64,000 nucleotides of DNA from CAZUDO01 sp964618895 (GTDB taxonomy: Bacteria; Desulfobacterota; Binatia; DP-6). The stretch's first letter is position 1. Every line of letters starts with the position of its first letter. Position numbers and translations under genes: made by a program. The DNA lies in NCBI GenBank assembly GCA_964618895.1, contig CAZUDO010000080.1, positions 1 through 64,000 on the forward strand, in the 5' to 3' direction. Below are positions 25,402-31,407 of this stretch, one piece after another. Under the pieces are notes generated by a model that did not search any database, was not told where the DNA came from, and worked only from the letters and a program-made list of their open reading frames with translations.

Positions 25402-25644
25402 CAGGATGAAATCGACCAGCGCATTCACGGACGCGAAGGCCTGCTTGCCGACCTCCTCGTCCGGGATCGACACGCCGAAGCGCTCCTCCACCAGGACGAC
25501 CAGCTCGAGGGCGTCGATCGAGTCGAGCCCGAGACCCTCGCCGAAGATCGGCCCGTCGTCCTGGATGTCGGCGACGGGCGTGTCCAGACGGAGCCCGGTC
25601 AGGAGCAGCTCCTTCACTTCGGCCGAGAGGGCGTTGCGGTCCAT
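25384..25644 (-). CDS. Acyl carrier protein
   Basis: An 86-residue ACP with the phosphopantetheine attachment Ser42 in GLGLDSIDALELVV and the usual acidic helix II region (LVEERFGVSIPDEE). It carries the growing chain as a thioester. It sits 13 bases after the ketoreductase and just before the catalytic ketosynthase, so it is the cluster's own ACP, not the FAS one. The ATG at 25644 (MDRNALSAEV) was chosen over an upstream GTG because it gives standard ACP length. Confidence 0.92.
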   Translation of the reverse strand: MDRNALSAEVKELLLTGLRLDTPVADIQDDGPIFGEGLGLDSIDALELVVLVEERFGVSIPDEEVGKQAFASVNALVDFILRERTR

Positions 25645-25657
25645 GACGCCCCGCGTT

Positions 25658-26401
25658 CTAGAGCATCGTGAGGCCACCGTCCACGTGGACGGTGGTCCCG
25701 GTCAGGTAGGCACCGGCGGGGGACGCGAGGAAGACGATCACCCCCGCGACATCGTCCGGCGTCCCCAGGCGGCCGAGGGGGATCTGCCCCAGCAGGGCGG
25801 CACGCGCCTCCGCCCCCAGGTCGGCGATCAGGTGCGTGTCGACGTAGCCGGGCGAGACCGCGTTCACCGTGATGGCATAGCGCGCCACCTCACGCGCCAG
25901 CGACTTGGTGAGCGACACCAGGCCGCCCTTGGAAGCGGCATAGCTGGCGGCGCCCTCTTTGCCGAAGAACGCCGCCGGCGACACCACGTTGACGATGCGC
26001 CCGCCGCGGGCCGCGATCATGCCGCGCAGGGCCGCACGGCAGCACAGGTAGGCGCCCTTCAGATTGACCGCCAGCACGCGCTCCCATGCCGCTTCGGGCA
26101 ACATCATGACGAGGCCGTCGGCGGTCACGGCCGCATTGTTGACCACCGTGTCGGGCGGCCCGCCGAGCGTCCCGCGGGCCTCCGCGAACAGGCGCGTGAC
26201 CGCGTCCGCATCCGACACGTCGGCCCGCACACCGCAGGCGCGCGCGCCGAGCGCACGCAGCGCCGCCAGCGTCTCCGCCGCCTCGTCCTCGTCCTCGACT
26301 CGCGAGTAGTTGAACGCGACCGCCGCGCCGGCGCGCGCGAACGCCTCCGCGGTGGCGCGCCCGATGCCGCGCGAGCCGCCGGTGATCAGCACCCGCTTCA
26401 C
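25658..26401 (-). CDS. 3-oxoacyl-ACP reductase (FabG-like, SDR)
   Basis: A 247-residue classical short-chain dehydrogenase that reduces 3-ketoacyl-ACP with NAD(P)H. The cofactor loop is TGGSRGIG (7-14) and NNAAVTADG follows. The catalytic set N114, S141 (NVVSPAAFF), Y154 and K158 (ASYAASKGG) is intact. The C-terminus GTTVHVDGGLTML is typical. The GTG start overlaps the stop of a 25-codon mini-ORF (GTGA). It supplies the ketoreduction step of each polyene cycle. Confidence 0.93.
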   Translation of the reverse strand: MKRVLITGGSRGIGRATAEAFARAGAAVAFNYSRVEDEDEAAETLAALRALGARACGVRADVSDADAVTRLFAEARGTLGGPPDTVVNNAAVTADGLVMMLPEAAWERVLAVNLKGAYLCCRAALRGMIAARGGRIVNVVSPAAFFGKEGAASYAASKGGLVSLTKSLAREVARYAITVNAVSPGYVDTHLIADLGAEARAALLGQIPLGRLGTPDDVAGVIVFLASPAGAYLTGTTVHVDGGLTML

Positions 26402-26525
26402 AAGCCCACTCCGCGGCGTGCCACCAGCGCCGCCATGTGTCCGCTCGCACAGCCGGTGATCACCACCCGCTTCACGAGTCCGCTCCGCGGCGCACGACCA
26501 GCGCCGCCACGTGTCCGCTCGCACA
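26379..26525. repeat. Imperfect tandem duplication at the ketosynthase-ketoreductase junction
   Basis: Two 73-base copies, 26379-26451 and 26453-26525, agree at 65 of 73 positions. Each contains the 3' end of a ketosynthase-like gene (..CASGH.AAL..RRG) and the first codons of a ketoreductase (VKRV.ITG), linked through a GTGA overlap. The divergence between the copies suggests it is not recent. Confidence 0.85.
26398..26475 (-). pseudogene. 25-aa coupled mini-ORF: ketoreductase head fused to ketosynthase tail
   Basis: A 25-codon frame beginning VKRVVITG, like the ketoreductase start, and ending CASGHMAALVARRGVGL, like the end of the truncated ketosynthase. Its GTG overlaps the stop of the ketosynthase gene and its TGA overlaps the GTG of the ketoreductase, so ribosomes could pass through by GTGA coupling at both ends. 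I read it as a remnant of lost ketoreductase and ketosynthase copies kept because it preserves coupling. Confidence 0.5.
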
Positions 26526-27446
26526 CACGTCGAGCACCAGCGCATGTCGTCCCGCCGGGGCCTCGGCCAGTGCGACGAGCAGGGCCAGGGGTCCCGCCGC
26601 CCCGAACGTCTCCCCCAGCACGTCCTTGGGTGCGACACGCGCGGGCCGGTGTTCCCCCAGCACCGCAGCGAGCGCGCGCTCTTCGAGGCCCTGCAGGGCG
26701 GGCGGCGCCGCGCACACCACCAGCTCCACGTCGCGCGCGCGCACGCCCGCGTCGGCGAGTGCCGCCGCCACGGCCGCGCCGAGACCGCGACCGGCATCAC
26801 GCGCCTCCGGCGCCGGCTCGAACCCGGTGGCGATCCCCATGACTTCGCCGATCACCGATGCGCCGCGCCGCGCCGCCTGCGCCGGCCGCTCGAGCACGAC
26901 CATCGCGGCGGCCTCCGCCGCCGGGCGGCCGACCGCGAGACCGCCGTCGTCGAGCCAGCGCGCCAGGGCGACATCGACGGCGTCCATGCCGCCGGCGACG
27001 AGTGCCTCCGCCCGCCCGGCACGGAGCAGGTCCACCGCGTGCGCCAGCGCCGCCCCGCCGGACGCCGCGCCGGCGCTCAGCGTGACGGCTGGCCCCCCCA
27101 GCCGATAGGCGATCCCCAGCTCGCCCGCGGCCGCGTTCGACACGGTGGCGGCGAACAGGCGCGGGCTCGCCCCCGCAGGTCCCGCCACGGCCAGGCGCCG
27201 TTGATAGGTCTCGTTGGTGAGGAAGCAGCCGAACGCCGTCCCGAGCACGACGCCGAGACGCGGTCGCGGCGGCCCGTCGGTAGCGGCCAGGCCGGCGGCG
27301 TCGAGCGCGCGGCCCGCCGCGGCCAGCACCAGCTGCGTCACGCGCTCGACCCGTCCCGCCCGGGCCCGCACCGCGTCCGGCAACGCGTCGAGGCCGAGCG
27401 CCGCCGTCACCGCCCCGGTGCCGGTGATCGCCACCGCCGTGCTCAT
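26472..27446 (-). CDS. Truncated ketosynthase-like protein (Cys to Ala)
   Basis: A 324-residue ketosynthase-fold protein, about 80 residues shorter than usual, beginning MSTAVAITGTGAVTAALG. The nucleophile Cys is Ala127 (LSAGAASGGAAL), the HGTGT motif is replaced by CAAPPALQG, and the second His region reads APKDVLGETFGAAG. It cannot condense. It may be a second chain-length-factor-like partner, perhaps for the ketosynthase at 28960-30120. Its ATG now overlaps the left edge of an IS110 element. The ATG is retained because the element end begins with the same CAT as the lost target sequence. Confidence 0.8.
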   Translation of the reverse strand: MSTAVAITGTGAVTAALGLDALPDAVRARAGRVERVTQLVLAAAGRALDAAGLAATDGPPRPRLGVVLGTAFGCFLTNETYQRRLAVAGPAGASPRLFAATVSNAAAGELGIAYRLGGPAVTLSAGAASGGAALAHAVDLLRAGRAEALVAGGMDAVDVALARWLDDGGLAVGRPAAEAAAMVVLERPAQAARRGASVIGEVMGIATGFEPAPEARDAGRGLGAAVAAALADAGVRARDVELVVCAAPPALQGLEERALAAVLGEHRPARVAPKDVLGETFGAAGPLALLVALAEAPAGRHALVLDVCASGHVAALVVRRGADS

Positions 27447-27472
27447 TGGGGCACCTTGGCGCCGTGAGGAAG

Positions 27473-27680
27473 TGGCGCACTGCTTGGCCAATCCGGCAAG
27501 AGAGCGCCATGGCTTCCGTGCCTCGTCGAGGAGCGCCAGGTGTGCTCGCCCCCAGAGGGCCCGCATGAGACCCGCGCCCTCGACGAGGCCGGGAGGTCCC
27601 AACCGGCCACGGGGTGTTGCGCCCGCTCGGAGTCGAAGCCTGCGGAGCGCCAGTCAATGAGCGACCGGTAAGACCTCCCG
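27473..27680 (+). ncRNA. Candidate bridge RNA of the IS110 element
   Basis: Between the left end and the recombinase three structures follow each other. A 5' hairpin has stem 27473-27478/27504-27509. A 12-bp perfect stem 27520-27531/27578-27589 closes a loop. A 9-bp perfect stem 27590-27598/27672-27680 closes a second loop, with a 5-bp inner stem. The first loop holds GTGCT (27542-27546, identical to the left target 27439-27443) and CGCATGAG (27562-27569, reverse complement of core plus right target 28959-28966). The second holds CACGGGGTGT (27608-27617, identical to the right end 28949-28958) and CAATGAG (27655-27661, reverse complement of core plus left end 27442-27448). This is the target-loop/donor-loop layout described for the IS621 bridge RNA. 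The exact transcript ends are not known. Confidence 0.75.
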
Positions 27681-27718
27681 GCACGGAGGCCCATAGCCGA
27701 GATGGAGGGAGGAAGGCG

Positions 27719-28933
27719 ATGGGAGACGTGCTGGTCGGAATCGATTGGGCGCATACCGCGCACGCGGTATGCGTGCTCGATGAACAGGGCAGGATCCGCG
27801 CCCAGTGGCCGGTAGCGCATACCGCCGCGGGGCTCGCGGAGCTGTGTCAGCGGCTTGAGCGGTTCGGATCGCCGGCGACGATCCGCGTGGCGATCGAGCG
27901 GCCCTCGGGGCTGCTGGTCGACACGCTCGTGGAGGCCGGCGTCGTCGTCGTGCCGATCCACCCGAACGTGCTGAAGGCTGCCCGGCCGCGCTACCGGGCC
28001 GCCGGCGGGAAGAGTGACCCCGGCGATGCGTACATGCTCGCCGATCTCCTGCGCACCGACGGGCATCGCTTCCGCCCGCTGTGCCCGCCGAGCGATGCGA
28101 CCCGCGCCCTGCGTGCGCTCGTGCGGACCCGCGACGACCTCGTCGCCACGCGCGTCGCGCTCGCCAATCAGCTCCGCGCCCTGCTCGAAAGCTTCTGGGC
28201 CGGGGCCGCCGCCCTCTTCGCCGATGTCGACTCGCCGATTGCGCTGGCGTTCCTCGCCCGCTTCCCCACCCCACAGAGTGCCGCGCGGCTCGGGCCCAAG
28301 CGCCTCGCTGCCTTTCTCGCCCAGCACGCCTACTGCGGACGGCGGGCCCCCGCCGAGCTGCTCGCCCGCCTCACCGCCGCGCCCGCCGGCTGCGCCGGCG
28401 AGCAGGAAGCCGAGGCCAAGGGCGAGGCCGTCCGCGCACTCGTCCGCGTACTCACGCCCCTCGTCGCCCAGGTGGCCGAGCTCACCGCCGCGGTCGAATA
28501 CGCCGTCGCCACGCATGCCGATGGCCCGATCGTCATGTCCTTCCCGCGCGCGGGCCGCGTCAACGCCGCCCAGATCCTCGCCGAGCTCGGCGACGAGCGC
28601 GCCCGCTTCCCCACCGAAGACCAGCTGGCCGCCGAAGCCGGCGTCGCGCCCGTCACCTACGCCTCGGGCAAGCAGCGCGGCGTCGCGTTCCGCTGGGCCT
28701 GCAACAAACGCCTGCGCCAGGCCGTCGTCTGCTTCGCCGACAACTCGCGGCACAGCTCGCCGTGGGCCGCCGACGTCTATCGCCGTGCCCGCGCGCGTGG
28801 CTGCGATCACCCGCACGCCGTCCGCATCCTCGCGCGCGCTTGGCTGCGCATCCTGTGGCGCTGCTGGTACACCTCCAAGCCCTACGACGCCGCCATCCAC
28901 GGCGGCGCCAAACGCCTCCAACCTGCCGCGTAG
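27719..28933 (+). CDS. IS110-family transposase (DEDD recombinase)
   Basis: A 404-residue IS110 recombinase. The RuvC-like N-terminal domain has the acidic set D9 (VGIDWAH), E60 (VAIERPSG), D100 and D103 (KSDPGDAYMLAD). The C-terminal transposase_20 domain carries EAGVAPVTYASGKQRG with the candidate catalytic Ser316, and RWACNKRLRQAV. The length and both domains look intact, so the element could be active. It starts at ATG 27719 behind GGAGGGAGGAAGG. Enzymes of this family recombine DNA using a bridge RNA encoded in the same element. The gene runs opposite to the ketosynthase operon. Confidence 0.93.
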   Translation: MGDVLVGIDWAHTAHAVCVLDEQGRIRAQWPVAHTAAGLAELCQRLERFGSPATIRVAIERPSGLLVDTLVEAGVVVVPIHPNVLKAARPRYRAAGGKSDPGDAYMLADLLRTDGHRFRPLCPPSDATRALRALVRTRDDLVATRVALANQLRALLESFWAGAAALFADVDSPIALAFLARFPTPQSAARLGPKRLAAFLAQHAYCGRRAPAELLARLTAAPAGCAGEQEAEAKGEAVRALVRVLTPLVAQVAELTAAVEYAVATHADGPIVMSFPRAGRVNAAQILAELGDERARFPTEDQLAAEAGVAPVTYASGKQRGVAFRWACNKRLRQAVVCFADNSRHSSPWAADVYRRARARGCDHPHAVRILARAWLRILWRCWYTSKPYDAAIHGGAKRLQPAA

Positions 28934-28959
28934 CGGGTGGGGGGTTGACACGGGGTGTC

Positions 28960-30120
28960 TCATGCGCGCCCGAACACCACGGCCGCGTTCGTGCCCGCGA
29001 ACCCGGACGAGGTGGACACCGCCACCGCGACCGCCCCGCGCCGGGCGTCCCCGCGCACCAGGTCGAGGCCCGCACACGCCGGGTCGACGTGGACCAGACC
29101 GGCGGTCGGGGGGATCACGCCCGTCGCCAGCGTCTCCAGACACACCACCGCCTCGAACGCCCCCGCCGCGCCGAGCGTATGCCCGATGGCGCCCTTGATG
29201 GAATTGACCGGCACCCGCCCCGCCCCGAAGACACGCGCGATCGCCACCGCCTCCATGGCGTCGTTGTAGGGCGTCCCAGTCCCGTGCGCGGACACGAAAT
29301 CGACCTCGGCCGGCGACACCCGCGCGTCGGCCAGGGCCGCCTCGAGCGCGCGCGCGGCACCGCCACCGTCGCGATCGGGGGCCGTCATGTGCACCGCATC
29401 GGCAGCCGCGCCCACGCCGAGGACCCGGCCGAAGACGCGCGCACCCCGGCGGGCGGCATGGGCCGCGTTCTCGACCACCACCACCGCCGCCCCCTCGCCG
29501 AGCACCAGGCCGCGGCGATCACGGTCGAATGGACGTGCCTCGGCAGCCGTTGCCCGCAGCGCGTTGAACCCCGCCACCACGAACCGACACAGGAGATCCG
29601 TTCCGCCCGCAAATACCACGTCGGCGCGCCCCGCCCGCACCCAGTCCGCCGCCAGCGCAATGGCATGCGTGCCGGAGGCGCACGCGAGCTGCGTGGTCGC
29701 CACCGGTCCGCGGCAGCCGAGTGCGCGCGCCAGACGCACGGCCGGGGCGTAGTACGGGAGGCGCGTCACATCGCCGCACACCTCGCCGGCAACCCAACGC
29801 TCGAACAGCGCCATACCGCCGAGGGTCGTCCCGAGCGCCACCCCCATCCGGGTCGGGTCTGCCGCGGCGAGGCCGGCCTCTTCGGTGGCAGCCGCGGCAG
29901 CGCGGAGCACAAAGGCCCCCGCCCGGTCGGGATCGCCAACCACCGGCGACCGGACCTCGGCGGCCATCCGCGGCGACAGATCGTCGGCTGCAAAGGCCGA
30001 GATGGGCGCCACAGCCGACTGGCCGCTCACCAGGGCCTCGAACAGCGCGCCCACACTGGCACCCAGCGGGGAGAGCACCCCGCGGCCGGTGATCACGGGA
30101 GCGCCCGGCGTGGTCGGCAA
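28960..30120 (-). CDS. Beta-ketoacyl-ACP synthase, catalytic (second KS)
   Basis: A 386-residue condensing enzyme with the full triad C147 (QLACASGTHAI), H279 (FVSAHGTGT) and H314 (IKGAIGHTLGAAG). It belongs to the same operon as the downstream ketosynthase genes but is now cut off from them by the IS110 element. Its stop codon is completed by the last base of the core CT at the element's edge. The only available start is TTG at 30120, since an in-frame TGA lies six codons upstream. Aryl-polyene clusters often have a starter-specific KS besides the KS-CLF pair, which may be its role. Confidence 0.9.
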   Translation of the reverse strand: MPTTPGAPVITGRGVLSPLGASVGALFEALVSGQSAVAPISAFAADDLSPRMAAEVRSPVVGDPDRAGAFVLRAAAAATEEAGLAAADPTRMGVALGTTLGGMALFERWVAGEVCGDVTRLPYYAPAVRLARALGCRGPVATTQLACASGTHAIALAADWVRAGRADVVFAGGTDLLCRFVVAGFNALRATAAEARPFDRDRRGLVLGEGAAVVVVENAAHAARRGARVFGRVLGVGAAADAVHMTAPDRDGGGAARALEAALADARVSPAEVDFVSAHGTGTPYNDAMEAVAIARVFGAGRVPVNSIKGAIGHTLGAAGAFEAVVCLETLATGVIPPTAGLVHVDPACAGLDLVRGDARRGAVAVAVSTSSGFAGTNAAVVFGRA

Positions 30121-30174
30121 GGCGCCGCTGCTATGTCACGCCGGCCGCAGGCCGGTCAACGCAGGCGGGGGCTC

Positions 30175-30567
30175 TCAGCTACCGCTACTGCCGCCGAGTT
30201 CCTGCTCCTGCAGGCTGCCGTTGTCCCCGGCATCGGCCGTCTTGGCATCTGACGGTGACCCGGCGAAGACGATCGGCTGCTCGCCCTGCAGCATGCCCGG
30301 CGTCACGGCGTACGTCCCCCCCATGGAGGCCGTCCAGATGGCCTGGGCCGTGTCCATGTCGCCACCGGTGAGGCCGAACGCCAGGCCGCCGGTGAGCCCG
30401 CCGAGCAGCGCGTACGTAATTTTGGCGGGCATGTAGACCGCGTTGGTCAGGACGCTGAGCACGCCCCAGCCCGCCTCCTCCCAGAACTCGGCGCGCGCCG
30501 GGCGCGCGGTGGCGAGCGTACTCGCCAGCACTACGGCGGCCAGCGCCGTGCGTCCCATCCTCCTCAT
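30175..30567 (-). CDS. Exported small membrane protein, unknown function
   Basis: A 130-residue protein with a signal peptide (LAAVVLASTLATARPARA). It has a glycine-rich hydrophobic stretch YALLGGLTGGLAFGLTGG and a low-complexity Asp/Gly/Ser tail. The ATG at 30567 follows GAAGGAGG at good spacing. It lies 54 bases ahead of the ketosynthase at 28960-30120 and on the same strand, so it may be the first gene of that operon. I do not recognise a family with known function. Confidence 0.65.
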   Translation of the reverse strand: MRRMGRTALAAVVLASTLATARPARAEFWEEAGWGVLSVLTNAVYMPAKITYALLGGLTGGLAFGLTGGDMDTAQAIWTASMGGTYAVTPGMLQGEQPIVFAGSPSDAKTADAGDNGSLQEQELGGSSGS

Positions 30568-30658
30568 CACACCCTCCTTCGTCCCGCACCGGGACGACGC
30601 CTTCTACCCCAGACGGCCGGCCGATGCCACCGCCGCAAGGCGTTTCTCTGGCGACGCG

Positions 30659-31399
30659 CTACTCCGTGCGCACCACGGCTTCGGAAGGCAGCAGACCCAG
30701 CAGGTGCGCCAAGGCACGCTCGAGATAGCTCTGGTCCTTGGACTCGAGCGTGAGCTTCACCGCGTACTCCGGGTCGCCGATCTTGGGGTACGAGCCGAGG
30801 AGCAGCTCCGGGAACGCCGCCATGGTGGCGTTCAGGTGGTGCGCGATCGAGCCTTCCCCGTCGCGCGTGTACACCACGCGCAGGAAGTATGGGGCGACCG
30901 CGAAACGCTCGCGCAGGGCCTCGAACTTCTGCTCCAGGATCTCCGGAATGCCGGGCAGGATGTAGACGTTCTCGCATTTCAGGGTGGGGAACCCGAGCCG
31001 AGGGTCGACGAGGAGCTCGGTGCCTTCGGGGATCTCCGCCATCTTGAGGCGGGCGTCGTTCAGCTTGTCGCGGAAGTACTCGCGCAGCTTCGCTTCCAGG
31101 TCCGGATGGCGGATCACCTTGCGGCCGAAGCCGCGCGCGACGCCCTCGATGGTCACGTCGTCGTGGGTGGGGCCGACCCCGCCGGAGGTGAACACCAGGT
31201 CGTAGGCGCGCCGGAAGAAGGCCACCGCGGCAGCGATCTCGTCGAACTCGTCCGGGATGGTGAGGATGCGCCGTACCGTCACGCCGAGCTTGCGCAGCTC
31301 GCGCGTCAGGTACGGCGAGTTGGTGTCGGCGACCTTGCCCGAGAGGACCTCGTTGCCGATGACGATGATGCCGGCCGTGCGATCCGGGGTCAGCGCCAT
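30659..31399 (-). CDS. CinA-like molybdopterin-binding domain protein
   Basis: A 246-residue protein consisting of a MoCF-biosynthesis/CinA N-terminal type domain: GIIVIGNEVLSGKVADTNS at the start, then FTSGGVGPTHDDVT and FPTLKCENVYILPGIPEI. The C-terminal nicotinamide-nucleotide amidase domain of full CinA is absent. Its length is like FAD-synthase-type or stand-alone COG1058 proteins. Such proteins are linked to nucleotide pyrophosphatase activity (ADP-ribose or FAD). It starts eight bases after the stop of the ThDP enzyme, so they share an operon. Confidence 0.85.
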   Translation of the reverse strand: MALTPDRTAGIIVIGNEVLSGKVADTNSPYLTRELRKLGVTVRRILTIPDEFDEIAAAVAFFRRAYDLVFTSGGVGPTHDDVTIEGVARGFGRKVIRHPDLEAKLREYFRDKLNDARLKMAEIPEGTELLVDPRLGFPTLKCENVYILPGIPEILEQKFEALRERFAVAPYFLRVVYTRDGEGSIAHHLNATMAAFPELLLGSYPKIGDPEYAVKLTLESKDQSYLERALAHLLGLLPSEAVVRTE

Positions 31400-31407
31400 G
31401 CCTCTTC

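Larger units (their letters stand above)
27442..28960 (+). mobile_element. IS110-family insertion sequence, about 1.5 kb
   Basis: The element has one recombinase gene, a 275-base left non-coding end and a 25-base right end. Both boundaries contain CT (27442-27443 and 28959-28960) followed by CAT, fitting the core dinucleotide of IS110-type recombination. There are no terminal inverted repeats, as expected for the family. Removing the sequence between the two CT cores joins the ketosynthase genes at 28960-30120 and 26472-27446 through an ATGA overlap. The right end holds TTGACA (28945-28950) eight bases before the core, where circle-junction promoters have their -35. I see no good -10 in the left end. 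Confidence 0.82.

Noticed and set aside
28945..28975. Complete sigma-70 promoter at the right end of the IS
   Set aside because: TTGACA is perfect, but neither the linear flank nor the predicted circle junction gives a good -10 at 16-18 bases.
27443..29143. Leftward 566-codon frame across the IS110 element
   Set aside because: It is antisense to an intact recombinase with all acidic residues and has no recognisable domain.
22938..30120. Ordinary fatty-acid synthase operon
   Set aside because: Two degenerate KS proteins, ApeP-like hotdogs, a lyase, a ligase and a halogenase in the surroundings do not fit FAS, and fabD and fabH are missing.
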